A stretch of 64,000 nt of DNA from Anarhynchus alexandrinus (GCA_008711295.1 VUYV01000191.1:306298-370297); one strand, 5' to 3'. Shown: positions 13,311-26,740, counted from the stretch's first letter. A program made the numbers and translations. The notes: generated by a model from the letters alone, not told the origin.

Positions 13311-13615
13311 AATCATAGAATCATAGAATAGTTTGGGTTGGAAGGCACCTTTAAAGGCCATCCAGTCCAACCCCCTGCCATGAGCAGGGACATCTTCAAC
13401 TAGACCAGGTTGCTCAGAGCCCCGTCCAACCTAGCCTGGAATGTTTCCAGGGATGGGGCATCCACCACCTCTCTGGGCAACCTGGGTCAGTGTCTTACCA
13501 CTCTCAGCGTAAAAAATTTCTTCTTTATATCTAGTCTAAATCTTCCTTCTTTTAGTTTAAAACCACTACCCCTTGTTCTATCACAACAGACCCTGTTGAA
13601 ATGTTTGTCTAAATG
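13311..13615 (-). mobile_element. CR1 retrotransposon fragment, about 0.3 kb
   Basis: AATCATAG units are followed by 'gtttgggttggaaggcacc', then 'catgagcagggacatcttc' and 'ccagggatggggcatccacc'. It is 5'-truncated soon after the 'cccttgttctatca' block. It is closely related to the copy at 30076, and both share the distinctive 'gacatcttcaactagacc' motif. Confidence 0.95.
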
Positions 13616-13616
13616 C

Positions 13617-15010
13617 TTGTCTAAAATTTGGGTGCTAGTGTCTCCAGAAAGATTGAAAGGTACTGTTACTCAACCTAAAAGAGAGTAGAGAAGTGTTTTT
13701 TTCTTGTTTTTTCTCTTTGGCAGAAAGCTTTCTGTTCCTTTTGTCTGAGTTTGACATAAAGACTGGACAGTTGACTTCGCCTGAGGGTCTGTGGGCACAG
13801 AGCATCTTTCCCTGGTAGTATGAGAAGTGTTGCAACTCCAACACAGTCTTGTTCCAGCTTTCTCTTAATTCTGGTTCCAGGGATGACTCCTGGGTTATCT
13901 TCAGTTTTGCAAGAATTTTCTGCATTTTCTATTGTAGTTATTTTGAATAACTCTTAATTTTCTTTTTCTGATCTCGGATGGTCCTCATCTCCATTGCTAG
14001 GAAAGTCTCTCTGTATTTTTCTTGTTTTCTTCCCAAACCTTCCTCTGTGCCTTTCTGACCTTTCTCTAATGCTCTCTTTCCAATATCTGACTTAAGTAAT
14101 TTTACATTATTCTAATCTCCTTTACTGCAGGCATAAGGGAAAAAACAGCCTTCAGCTATTACTTTCTCCTACTATATTCCCTCAGCAACAGAAAATGAGA
14201 TCTTGCATCATTCTATTACACTTAAGACATTTTTATTACATTGACGTTAACATGAAAAAAAAGAACAAGTTTCATAAAAATAACTCCATAACATCAAACA
14301 GAATTCTCTGTGTTATCAAACAACAGAGTCCACAACCATTCAGTCAGCATCTTGAATCACAGACAAGACAGAAATTCAGTAGGATAAGGTGCAAAAAGAA
14401 AGGAAGAAACAGCAGCTAGATCGATGTTCCCTCTAACTAATTGTGTTTGCTGCACATTGAGTACTTTCACATCTAATATGGTTTTGGAATAGTAATGCAA
14501 AGGACCAGAAATCATCAAGCAAGGGCAAAAGCCACCCCTTCTTATGACTTCGCCCTCTTTAAGAAAATATTAAGCAGACAGTATGGTTTTCTTGCAGTTA
14601 GAATGCAAACAACAGCAGGATCAGGTAATAAATAGACATCTCCCACGGAACAATGTCGTAGAGCCTCGTGTTTCAACACTTGTGACTGTCAGTATTCCCA
14701 GCAACAGCAGTCCTGGTGTTTTACCTTCTGAAACAGGCATGAGAGAAATAATGAAGTCAAATATCAAATATACTTTCCTTCCACTCTTCTAAAAAGTCCC
14801 AAACAAAACATCGCATTGTGCCTGGTTTCCCCACGGGTGCCTGAGTAGGGAGAAGACACGAAGCTTTACTTATTTCCTTTTTTTGGAGATCACAGTATCT
14901 CATCCCTGTTACTTTCAATGTCTAGAAATAGATACCGTGTCTTTTTTCAGTGCAGTTCCAAACACAACTAGTGAGTTAGAAATACTCTATAACAGACACA
15001 GAAAATAGAT
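13617..15010. other. Unique DNA, no gene seen
   Basis: A 96-codon minus-strand frame (13925-13635) runs into the CR1, so it is at least partly artefactual. No other structure was recognised. Confidence 0.5.
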
Positions 15011-15346
15011 ATTCATAGAATTATAGAATCATAGAATGGTTTAGGTTGGAAAGGACCTTGAAGATCATCGAGTTCCAACCCCCCTGCTATAGGCAGGGAC
15101 ACCTCCCACTAGACCAGGTTGCCCAAGGCCACGTCCAGCCTGGCCTTGAACACCTCCAGGGATGGGGCCTCAACAACCTCTCGGGGCAACCTGTGCCAGT
15201 GCCTCACCACCCTCAAAGGGAAAAACTTCTTCCTCATGTTCAATCTAAACCTGCCCTCTTCCAGTCTGAAGCCATTCCCCCTCGTCCTATCACTCCATGC
15301 CCCAGTAAAAAGTCCTTCCCCAGCTCTCCTGTAGGCCCCCTTTCAG
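15011..15346 (-). mobile_element. CR1 retrotransposon fragment, about 0.34 kb
   Basis: Three imperfect ATTATAGA/ATCATAGA units lead into 'ggtttaggttggaaaggacc' and the blocks 'gatcatcgagttccaaccc' and 'gggatggggcctcaacaacc'. It is minus oriented and 5'-truncated. It is nearly identical over its first 215 bases or so to the copy at 17817, and matches the plus-strand copy at 37347, so these three form one young-looking subfamily. Confidence 0.95.
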
Positions 15347-15347
15347 C

Positions 15348-17816
15348 AGCCAAATTGTTCTTTGCGATATTTTATCTCTCTTCATTGATAATACAAAGAA
15401 TTGAGTCATCTAAAACCAACCACGTGTCTCCGTTCAAGGAAAGTAGTGTTGGGATACCTGACTCCTCTCTACGTATTTAGCACTCTGTGGCATTTTGTAC
15501 GTGTGATTTAGGAAATGAACAGGTTTTTCTGAAGAACAAATTAAGATGTCATGAATCGATTTTTCTAATGTAGAAGTCTAAGAAAATAATTTGGTCCTAT
15601 GTGTTCAAGAGAGCTTATTCTTAGGCGAGTAAGGTGGAAATACAAATATTCAGGTGATCTATTATAATTTCCCTGAAATAGGGAAACAAATGGAATATGA
15701 GGAATGTTATCTCCATCTCACGCGTTGAGGAGCAAGCCCATACAATGATACACAGAGGCTTTATTAAAAATTCATTAGACTGTAAAGTCTCTAATTTTGT
15801 AATCAGAATTAAGTAGTTTTCTAATGTCATTAGCTGAAAGTCAATTTAAACCAGTATCAACAGTTGCAACACACTCTAAAATGCTAAATTAAATACAACA
15901 AATGTTTTCCATTTATTTTTTATTGGAAATGTTAACATTTCATATTATGAATCAAATCCATATTGCAGTGATTTCTCTAATAAATAAATTTCCCATGCAT
16001 TTATTTACTAGTCGTATTTCTATTGGTCACAAAAGTCAAAGGAGTTTCAGAAGCAGAAATCAAGTGATCATGTTTAATTTCTGATCCAGTAGAATATTGA
16101 TGCATGAAAGAACCCAGAAGGCGTGCACTTTTCTCCTATTAGACAGGCAGCTCACCACGTTCCCTTGATAGCAACAGAGAAATGCAGTAAGCTACAGCAA
16201 AAAGATCCTAAAATAAAGAAGAAGTAACTCTAAAAAAAAAAAAAAAAGACAAAACCCTTTGAATATGAATGTATTTTATTAGTTGGGAAGATGGTTGACA
16301 CTGGTAGATGCAATGGCTTCTCATAAAAGTCGTTATCTTTGGTTTGCTTCTCTGCTAAGGCAGTAGCTGTGATCCCAAACAGCTTTTTTGTTATGGTAAA
16401 TATGTATTTTTGTTTTAAAAAGTATTCTTACACCTACATATCACTAGATTTATAAAGTACATAAGGAACAATAGATTTGTAAAATAAACATTTTAGTTTG
16501 AGAAATAATTGGGTTCTTCTAAATTAGGTTCTTCAATAAGGGTCTAATTTTCTGGGAAGAAGGAAATGGATACTTCCTTCTAAAGAAATTAATCTTTCTT
16601 AAGAGCTCAGGCAAGGTATCAAAATATTACTAGCAATTTAAAAAAAAAATCATTTAGCTGATTGTGCATACATCTCATATTAAACAAGCTCATATGTCAG
16701 GTATAAGTCACTTGGCATCTCACATGGCGGATGCAGTTATTCAAGTGCTCAAAAATAAGACTACTCCCCCCTACATGTTATGTTTTAACATATTCAAAAT
16801 GTATAAGGGAATATATCTTTTGGAGTCGTGCGTTCAGTCCTAGAAATGGGCCCCACACTGTAGCTGAGTTCTTGACTGGCCACTTAAATCTAAAACCTTT
16901 ATGTTAGGTTCTCCTCCATAACATTCATTACCCACTCTCAGACTCCGGCTTTGACAATTTTTTCTGTACGTTTACTCTAAAATGGCCTCCTGCGGGTATA
17001 GTCTCCACTCTGCATTGTTGACTGGTCCTTCTAAAGTGATGAAAACCACTCCATTTTAAAAGTATTCAGTCTTTTGTACCTGTAAGATAGTGGAGTCTCC
17101 AAGGAAGCTACTATTGGCTTTTATATACTGTGCTTCCTTGCCTTTCAGAGACAAAAAAATCAGAAAATCTGAAAACGTCCTGCTTAAGCTGGAAACAGAT
17201 CCGTTTTTTGGGGGAGACAAATGGGGTTTTTTTTCTTCTTCCAAGTAAACAACAGATATCACGTCCGCTTCCATTTGATTTCAGCCAGAGCAGCATTTCT
17301 CTTGAACACCAGCAACAAAGTGTCACGGAGGACTTGGCATCAGATGTAATATTTGAGAACAAATATTTAAGATGTGTGTAATAAAGGAGACCTTTGCATA
17401 AAAGGGCTCTTATCTACCCTAGTCATCTGTTGTACTAAAAAACGTTTCCAAAACCAACAGTTCTGGAGGGGCTACGTTTAGAGATTAAACCACCCCACAG
17501 TCAACACTTCATGACTGGCATCAGCCAAGTGCCTGGAATAGGTTTGCGAAGAAGTGAACGGACCAAACGGAATTTAAAGGCTTGCTCAACACCTTCTGCT
17601 GGCATGTGCTATAAACTGGGGGGAGAGGGGAAATGAGGATGAGAAGAGGGCAAATTTACTGCAGCTCAGCCCCGAGCTGCCACCAACCTGGTACCTGTTG
17701 CACCCGTGACATGGCCAAAACCTCAGCAGGTCCCCACTCACCCTGGATCAGCAGAGGATGGGGGAAATTCACGGCCAGTTCAACGGCTGGCAGAGCTCCT
17801 GCAGCTGTGGGTGGGG
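15348..17816. other. Unique AT-rich DNA, no gene seen
   Basis: An A-run lies near 16231-16247. A composition shift toward G+C occurs from about 17600 to 17816, just before the next CR1, but it is not CpG-rich enough to call an island. No coding exon could be supported. Confidence 0.5.
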
Positions 17817-18052
17817 AATCATAGAATCGTAGAATGGTTTGGGTTGGAAAGGACCTTGAAGATCATCGAGTTCCAACCCCCCTGCCATAGGCAGGGACAC
17901 CTCCCACTAAACCAGGCTGCCCAAGGCCACGTCCAGCCTGGCCTTGAACACCTCCAGGGATGGGGCCTCAACAACCTCTCTGGGCAACCTGTGCCAGTGC
18001 CTCACCACCCTCACAGTGAAAAACTTCTTCCTAATGAAAAACTTCTTCCTAA
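17817..18052 (-). mobile_element. CR1 retrotransposon fragment with duplicated 5' end
   Basis: It begins AATCATAGAATCGTAG with the same subfamily blocks as 15011. Its truncated right end (the element's 5' side) shows an 18-base stretch, 'gaaaaacttcttcctaatg'-like, repeated in tandem at 18018-18052. This fits slippage when the new copy was finished, or replication slippage later. Confidence 0.95.
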
Positions 18053-18053
18053 A

Positions 18054-20198
18054 TGACTAGGCTGAGGTGATGGCCTCCTCAAAGCCCAGATTTGGGGCTT
18101 CAACCCCAAATCTTTTGCCATGTTCCTATATAACTCTGTACACCAGCATAGAAGAGTCACCACTAACATCACCAGCCAGCTGCAGAGTTTAAAACTGGGT
18201 GTGAAAAATCTCTCATAGGGCTCTTGAATTAACAGGTACATTGGGCAGATCACCTCGATGAGTTTCATCCCACCTCTAACCCGGTCTGGTGTGGTCACAC
18301 CGGCTGTGGGAGGAGCTGAGTGTGGCTATTCAATCCCTCTTCACGCAGGTTTCACTCCCTTGTGTATTTTCTATAGAAGTAACAGTCTCGTCGCTGCCCT
18401 CCATCGCTGCCATTCCCTTTTTGCTTTTCATGCTCTAATTTTTCAAACAAAAACAATACCAGAGAAGATGCACTTCTGACCTGTGACTTCACTGATGGGT
18501 ATCCATCAAGGCACTCATTTCAGAGATGGGATCTAGAGCAGTAATCGATATTTAGCCGTACGATTGTTCTAAAGATGGTAGCGCATAATGCTGAGTTTAT
18601 ATAAACCGTTGAAAGATTGCACTTCTGGGCTGCAAATGCTTCACGTCGAGACAAGAAACACCGTCTTAGTGACAGAAAATGGGCCACTTTTGAAAGTCCA
18701 CGCGTTGTGGTAACGCATCTGTTATCATAAGGTGCAATAGAGCTCTAAACACTCCTTCCCGCGTGCTCTGGTTTAGGAAAACCTAAATAATTTTAATCCA
18801 TTTGCACTACTCCATTATTTTTTAGGGGATTATCTCTCCTACTTCCCTTCTAATCTTATGGTGGTAACATTTATCTGATTCAATGAAACTAATGATTACA
18901 AATTTCTCTTTGCATTTCCAACATTTAAATTATATTCCTGTGCAGTCCATTAAGTAAGAGGCTGTAAATTTACTGCAGCAAAAACAATAAGTAACTTTAT
19001 GGTCTTTAAAAGTTGTATTTCAAATAACTAAATAATGACAATATAAATATTTTTTCATATGACTGGTGAGGTTTGATGTCTATTGTAAGACAGATGCATC
19101 TCAAAGCCTATTAAAGAAGAGAACGGCCTATTTTTGTTCCCTCTTGATGGAATTATCCAGCCATAAAAGATGAATTTCTGTGGTTTACCATTTCGTTCCA
19201 CTGATTATTACCAGCACAGTGAAGTGGTAAATACAAATGCTAATTTCAACATACTTTCAAAGCAAATTCTTAAAGTTTGATAGGCTCTCATAGTATTTTA
19301 AATTAAAATGCAAGGTACTGTAAAATCCATTTTGTTTACAAACAAAAAAATATACAATACAAATGCAAAAGATGCTGAAATGTAAAGCTCATCAAACCAC
19401 ACTACAAATAAAAACCTGATGGGAAAGAGAGTTAATACAGAGATAATACCAACCTAAAGCAGTGGCGGGGAAGTGGGAAAGGAATACGGGAATCAAAAAT
19501 CTCACTAGCATTATGGGATATAGGAAACATCTTTTGAAACAATCGGTAATAATCACATTCACTTTGGAAGGCTGTGTTATAAGACAGAGCAATACCACAA
19601 TATACCAGAAGTATTAGCAATTAGAGTTTTGTCTTCTTTTTTTTAGCTGATAACTTCTTTTCTCACTCGATATTCAATGTTTCTTTGGGTTATAATTTAA
19701 TCTAGAAATATTTTTCTGTTATTGAGAGTTAGAAAAAGATCATACATTTGTAGAAACATCACAAGTTTGAAAGTTCTAAAAACCTTGCTACCTTTATTAA
19801 TTGAGATTTGAGCTTCTTTTATTCATATACATTTTTTCTGCTTTTGCAGTCAGTTTTGTTCCTCCTTTGTCATTTGTTTGTCATATAGAAAACAATTTTA
19901 TATATCTATCTATATATAACCCAACAGCACATATACAACTTGTAAAGCTATAAAAAAAAAAATATTCTTGACTCATTTTTGTTGAATGCAGTTATTCAGG
20001 GAAATACACGTGGCCTTTTGGAAAATACCCACAAATGATGGGGATATCAAGATCAGAAGTCTTTTGATTTCTTCCCAATATCAAAACATGAGCAAACAGA
20101 AGTATGGCCAGTTTCTGTAAAACCTAGGAACAAAATATTCAAGTTTGTATTATTCTTTAGAGTAAATCAAGAATTGTTTGTATTTTGGTGTTTATCAT
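18054..20198. other. Unique DNA, no gene seen
   Basis: No coding exon, RNA gene or repeat family is recognised. The intervals 18560-18770 and 19100-19340 look compositionally like conserved non-coding sequence, but only by eye. Confidence 0.4.
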
Positions 20199-20303
20199 AA
20201 AATCATAGAATCACAGAATGGTTTGGGTCGGAAGGGACCTTAAAGATCATCTAGTTCCAACCCCCCTGCCCTGGGCGGGGACACCTTCCACTAGACCAGG
20301 TTA
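20199..20303 (-). mobile_element. CR1 3'-end fragment, about 105 bases
   Basis: AATCATAGAATCACAG is followed by 'gtttgggtcggaagggacc' and the 'cccccctgccctgggcggg' block. Only the 3' terminal part of CR1 remains, in minus orientation. Confidence 0.93.
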
Positions 20304-20475
20304 TTGCACAGGATAACACAAGAATACTTCAAGAACCTCCTGAACAAACAGTCTTTTGCCATTATGATAGGTCTGATGATAAACAAAATCAGAGCTTGCA
20401 AACCACTTCTATCCATTGCTTTGTGGAAAGTTTTCTTTCCCCATGGAAGTTTTGCTGTAGAGCTGGAGACATAAA

Positions 20476-20824
20476 CATAGAATCATAGAATCGTCCAGGT
20501 TGGAAGGGACCTTTAAGATCATCGAATCCAACCATCAACCCAACACTGCCAAACCCACCACTAAACCATGTCCCTCAGCACCATGTTTACCTGTCTTTTA
20601 AATACCTCCAGGGATGGCGACTCCACCACTTCCCTGGGCAGCCTGTTCCAATGTTTGATAACATTTTCAGTAAAGAAATTTCTCCTAATCTCCATTCTAA
20701 ACCTCCCCTGGCGCAACTTGAGGCCGTTTCCTCTTGTCCCATCACCTGTTAGCTGGGATAAGAGACCAACCCCCCCTCCCTATACCCTCCTTTCAGGGAG
20801 CTGTAGAGAGTGATAAGATCTCAT
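20476..20824 (-). mobile_element. CR1 retrotransposon fragment, about 0.35 kb
   Basis: ACATAGAATCATAGAATCG leads into 'tccaggttggaagggacc' and the block 'aaccatcaacccaacactg', which is different from most CR1 copies here but shared with the copy at 197. It is minus oriented and 5'-truncated, and lies only 172 bases from the 20199 fragment, so it is an independent insertion of another subfamily. Confidence 0.95.
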
Positions 20825-20825
20825 G

Positions 20826-23800
20826 TAGGAACCATGGGTGATTCAGGAGAGCTGTCCTTTGAGAAATGCCTGCCATCTTTTGCTCCCTTTCTGCTTTGTG
20901 AGGGTGTTTTTGCACGGCTGTTTCTGGGCAGCTGTCGAACTCCCGCTAAAGATTTTTTCTTGCTTTTTCCTTTTGTCTCTTTTGAAGTATGTACTTACTG
21001 GTCAATGCAGAGGTTTCCTCTACAGGGAAACATTCTGGTTCCACTGAGCACATGCAAGATATGAAGGAATCTTTGTTTTCACAGAGAGTCTTCCATCTCA
21101 ATGAGGGTTGTTTTTTTTTTCCCCTACATCTCGTGTCTCCTCTTCCTCACGCAATCCCCTTAACGTGACAGATCTCCTCGGCTGCGGCTGGTTGAGTAAG
21201 CAGCGTGTGAAGAAAGGGTTGGGAAACGAAGGGAGCTTAAAGGTACCTTTTGCAGCAGCGTGATGCTGGCAGCGTTTGGGCTCCGTTGAGCTCTGCCTGC
21301 TTGCCTGTTGCTCAGAGGAGAGGAGCCAGTATCCAGGAATCAGAGGCACATAGCAACAGCCGCGAGAATGGGGAGGGGGGGGGTTCCACATTCTTTATTC
21401 CAGAGGAATAGCCAGCAAAGCTCAAAGGATTTCCAGCTGTGCTCTGTCTAGAATAACAGAGAGTTTGAGCTTAAAGCTCGTTTGATTTTTGCTCATTGGT
21501 TTTCATGTGTATTTTAGCATAATAAAGTTCACAAACTCCGGTGTTTGCAAAAAGTGAAAATGAAAACGTCGTGAAAATAGTGACACCGTTCTTGAATCCG
21601 AGTGCACTCTCACCAGTTTTCCCCTCGCAGGGCACAAACATCTGTGCACAGCAGCCTACGCGCTACTTAAATCCCATTTAGTTTAAGCCCTCAGTGAATT
21701 TCACTGGTACATAAACTTAAGACCAGTGATTCCATTTTCCCTGGGCAGCAAAGTTGACTTAAGCAGCTTTTGCTCCCCTCGCCGATGATCTCCACCCCTG
21801 TGGCTCCCCGTCGGCTGCACTGATAATAACACTGCAGAAAGAAAACAGTTGCTTTAAATAATATAAATTCGCCAGGCGGTTCTGAAAGGGAGAATGAGTG
21901 GCAGGATACCGGAGCCACCGACATCAGCCTTGCTGCCAGGGGAAATAATGCGGAGAAATAGCCCTGTGCTGATGGGGTGTAAAAAGCAGATCTCAACACT
22001 TGCCAGGATTTTGAAAGCAGCTTTGAAAAAATACAGAGCGAACCACATACCTACTTTAGATTTGGCCTTTCACCTGTGCGGAAGATGCTCAGGCCGAAGT
22101 GCAACAGGCAGCTCGGGTGGAAAAATAAACCACATAGGTGGCTAAATTCAGGAGTTTGAAGGATTACCGTTTAAATGATTCATTTACGAAAAACTGGCAT
22201 GCTGTGAACATAGTGGACTAATACATCTGTAACACCCCCATCATTAGTAAAGATACTCGAGCGATGATGGTACACCGGAACAGATATGCAAACTGAATCA
22301 CCCAGGTCTCATTATAAATCAGCCTTTCAATCAGATACAGTCAACATTAGCAGAAGCCGGCACTCTTTATATACTGAATAAACTCATAATTTTTAATTTC
22401 CGGTGGCATTAATCTGGCAGTTGTCACTAGGGGTAAAATGAAAGCAAAAATGATTTAAGCAAATGCCTTTGAAAAGTACAAGATTTTTCTTCTCCCTCTG
22501 TATGTATTCCCTGTGACATGAGCCTCAGCTTATTCCCTTCAACCTTGTCAGTTTTCATCACTGTTAAATCTCAGCAGAAACTATGGGTTTAATCAAAAAC
22601 AAACAATCTCCTCAGTTGGAGAAAGTGCTTTTCTTTTTTTTTTTTTTTTTTGGGGGTTTNAACCTTTCAAAAATATAGTGTCTAATATCCTTCTTGAATA
22701 ACACTTCAATACGGCGTTACAAATTAACGTGGAGTTCCAGAAGCACTCGCATTAGTGCAAAATGAGTTCATCGTAATTACCATTATTACCATAAATACCA
22801 AAGGAATTAATAATGATTAGGGCGATATTTTAAAGCGTTCCTCATTGTCATGTGTATTGTTTGTAAAATTCCAAGATGATGATAATTACCGTATAGCTTC
22901 TCTTTGGGCAAGGTTCTTATCCCAATGAAGGGATAGCCCAAAGCTAAATGCTCCTGGAGTCCCTCTGAAATCCTCAAAAATGGGGTTAGGACAGTTTGCA
23001 TATGCTTTAGCTTGGAGATTGCTTTCCCCACAGGGTAAATTTCAACAGTAGGCCTGATGGAAGTGAGAAACCCCCAAGAAATAGGCATTCAAGACAAAAT
23101 TCATTTTTCCCAAGTCTCCGGATGGCGGCTGGAATAGTTCTTTAGTGCGTATTGTTGCTTGGTTTGTGATAGGTGAAGAAAGCTCAAGCATGCCTTAGTG
23201 AATTCCACGCAAGTATGTTTACTTGTTCAGTAATTAAAAAAAAAGTCAAACTGTATAGCAGAGAATCCTTTCAGCTGAAAACCCGTTGGAATTTTTAATT
23301 TTTCATAAGAATGAGGTCTATAACACTATCATGCTTAACCTTCTTCAGGGGGACACTTATGAAATGCATAAAAAAATTAAAATTACGGCTCTTCAGTTTG
23401 TTAATGTTGGCAGCATGGGATGCTTTTCAACTGCTTGTATCACCTTATACATCACCTTTGATTTTAGACATGCATCGCTCTTTTACAGGGCTGAAGTGGC
23501 TTACAGGCATTATTCCTGATTTTTTCTCCCACAATGAATTTCAGCCATACAGGGTAACAAAATCATATAGCAGATATGGAGAAGAAAGATTTAAAAACAT
23601 TACTTACATCGAGATAAACATTCTACTTTGCACAGTCCAAACCTTTCAATCTTTAGGATAGGCAACCTTACAGAGATGCAGACTAGAAAAAGAAGCCAGT
23701 GGTGAAATTTCAGTCTGAATTTCTGTAGCTTTCCATGTCTTTCCCTTACCCATCTTATTTCTAGGGCATAAAACGGGGCAGCCAGGGCAGTTCCACACTC

Positions 23801-26713
23801 CTCATCCTGTCATGGATCCATTCCCATGTCCTTAATGAGCTGACACAGCTTAAAACTAATGTAACAAAAGAGAAGCGATCAAAGATCAGCTCCCAGTACA
23901 TCAGCTCCCTGCTCAACTAAAAAATACGACCGTTGGAGCTCAAGGGCTGGCATAAGGGAATGGGTGGGAATGTGTGGCTGGGGAGAAGGGGGAACTGAGG
24001 GCTCACCAGCTTCCCTCTAGCAATTTGCTCAGGAGGTAAAACAATCACAAGCAAAGCAAAAGGTATCCAAAGTATCAATCCGTACCAGTCCCTTCCCATG
24101 GAAAAATCAGACTCTTAAAAAGGAACGGTTTTTTGACATGACCATCTTTGTAGAAGGTTTAAAAGCCTCAACTCTCAGTTCGATGTTTGCTTTTTTATCT
24201 TTTTTTTTTCTTTCATTTTTGCATTTTATATTTAGCACCGAATATTTTAAGACCCTGGACTTATAATTTCCCAAGTATCTATATCATAAGTGATTAAGTC
24301 ATCGCTGAAAACAAAATTTGGCTTCTGACCCACCTAGGTGGTTTTAGAAATTTTATAACGGATGGTATGATAACATTTAACTTGATGAAATTTACTTAGT
24401 GCAGAGTTTATGCACAAGTCTTATAAGCTTAGAGGTAGTTGATAATTTTGTGTTGGAATAAATTTCTGGTAGGAAATATCTTTTTTTTTCCTAAGGAAGC
24501 ATTTTTTTTCTGGTGGAAAGAGTGAAAATGATGGGTCCCTGGTTGCTCACCTAGAAGACCGCTATCAGTTTCAGTTTTTACATGAATGGTCCAAGTTCCT
24601 GGCCCATTTGCTGCTTTCAGCGGGGACAGGCAGACTAAGCATCCGTGGCTCTTTGGCAGTGAAGCTGAAACGATGAGAGACTCCTATCAATTTTTCTTTG
24701 TCTTCAGGGAGACAGCAAAGCTCGCGAGAGCCTTCAATCCGGTACTCAGAACAATGAAAAATCCCCGTTCTTTTCCTCTGAAATATTTTTTTTTTCTGGA
24801 GATTCCATCATGTTTTTTAAACTTTTGTCTTCTTTTGATTGAATATGCTTAAACATAGGATTCTAAGGCTTTTTAGCTACCGGTGATGTCCAATTGAGGG
24901 CAGATACACAGGCGAGGTATACTGCCAGTTCTGGGGTGCCAGGCTTGGTGCTAGCACGATTGGGTGTCATCACGGTTAGCACCGGTGGGGAATTAGATTT
25001 GGAAAGATTTTGCTGAGGGTTATAAAGTTCTGGGCCTCCCTCGCTTTCCCCGAGGTTAGCGCTGCCTCTCTTCACAGTTAAGGGTATTTCTGTAAATCCA
25101 AAGCGGTATTCTTTACAATGCTTAGGCCCCGAGTTATGACAGCAATAGCAAAGCTTCGTGCTGATTTTCTGCCTGGAGTAGAAGAAGAAAGACTACAATA
25201 GATTTAAACAGAAAACCTGACCTCATAAGGTCTTTGAAACTGCTAAATAAAAGTATTCTTTAAAACCTTGTGTTTTTCTATGATAAAATCAACAAAACAG
25301 TTCAATTAGCACTTAGAATTCGACACGTGCTAGTTCGTTTTAAGTGCTTATTTCACAAATGTAAACATGAATTCCCTGAGCCCAGAGCTGTTGAGAGGCA
25401 ACAGCGATAACAGGGATCCTTTCCTCACTGTGATTTATTTCTGGTATTGGAAATTTTCAGCTTGTTTGGCTTTATTGGCCACCTCCCAGAAGGGGAGGGA
25501 GGGCCCATAGGTGAAGGAAGGACAGTAGTGACTGAGTAACGTTTGAATTACTTGGTAGGGCAGTGATAAAAGCAAGAAGTTAGGAAGAAAGATAAACCAC
25601 TAGAAAAGTGCCAGCCAGGGATGTTTAAAAATTCTTTTCAGCAGAAGTAAGGGGAAGAGGTGTAAAGGTCTCGCTATTCCCTCGTGTTACCGTGACTGGT
25701 GTAAGGCAAATTTATGGCACATTGAGAGGTCGCATATGATTATATTTTGGCAACTTCCATTAAGCTAATCCTTCTTGGTAAGTCATTAAGAATTAGGTGC
25801 ATTGCAAAATGCCTCTGTTTTTCAAGCTGACATAAATATTGCATTAATTAAATCTATTAAGAACATTGAAACGAGATTTCATTAACTAATATCCCCTATT
25901 AGGATAATTATGACTAATTATAGTTATTAGACTAATGGCCTTAATCCTCAAGCACAATGTGTTACAGAAGGTTAAGAGGCCTATGACAAATTGAAAATCA
26001 AAAGTATGATCAAACTCTGTTTTAATATTTTACACTACCACCACCATATGATGGTAACTATGACAGCAACAGTTTCATTTTTTGCAACTCACCTCACGCT
26101 GGGAAAGAAGATAATTTTTTATGACTTGCTAGTGAATTTAGGTGCCCGAAAGCAACTGTTATAAAGGTCCTGATTTTTAGACCATAGGTGTTCATCGGTA
26201 TGAAAAATTAACCTCTGGTACGTCCTGCTAAAAGAAAACTGCATAATTTTATCAAAGTTTTCTGCAGGGAAGAGTGACATTTTAAAAAGGTGAGATTCCA
26301 CTCACATTAAAAGGTTGTGTTTTGTCTGTAGCTGCACTATATCACAAAAATACTGACCTTCCCATGGAGCTATGTGCACTTCGCAAACTCATGTTAATAT
26401 CTCAATATCCGGTAGCACAAACATGACTAAATGAGGTGCAATGCATGACCCTGGGATCCTATTTTGGGAGAAAGTCAAAACCTTACCAGGTGGTAAAAAA
26501 AAAAAAAAAGAGTGTTACCTAACAGAGACTTTTTTCCTCTTTTTGCAGCTAAAGAAGGGGGATAAGTTTCTTGGAGATTGAGCTGTGAAAGTCAACAAGT
26601 TTTTACGTGAAGTAGAACTATCACACGGTCACATAACTAGAATGTGATTGGGAACGCCAGCTGCACTGTAAGAAAACCCCCACAAAAATGACTATGCCTT
26701 ATTCAGCTGTTGA
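20826..26713. other. Long unique interval, no gene supported; candidate regulatory DNA
   Basis: No coding exon could be supported. A long T-run followed by Gs ends at a single N at 22660. The intervals 21880-22470 and 22700-22900 have few simple repeats and several TAAT-type motifs. The interval 25735-25985 is unusually rich in ATTA/TTAAT/TAATTA sites, as expected of a homeodomain-binding enhancer. The 83-codon plus frame at 21894 has no recognised domain. Confidence 0.4.
22660..22660. other. Single-N assembly junction after a T/G homopolymer run
   Basis: A T-run of about 19 bases, then GGGGG and TTT, precede the N. The join is probably a contig break at a homopolymer. Confidence 0.7.
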
Positions 26714-26739
26714 ATGGACAGTCATAGGGGACTGTCCAT
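26714..26739. repeat. Perfect 10-base inverted repeat with 6-base loop
   Basis: The arms atggacagtc (26714-26723) and gactgtccat (26730-26739) are exact reverse complements around 'ataggg'. No T-run or known regulatory context follows, so the function is unknown. It could be chance. Confidence 0.85.
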
Positions 26740-26740
26740 A

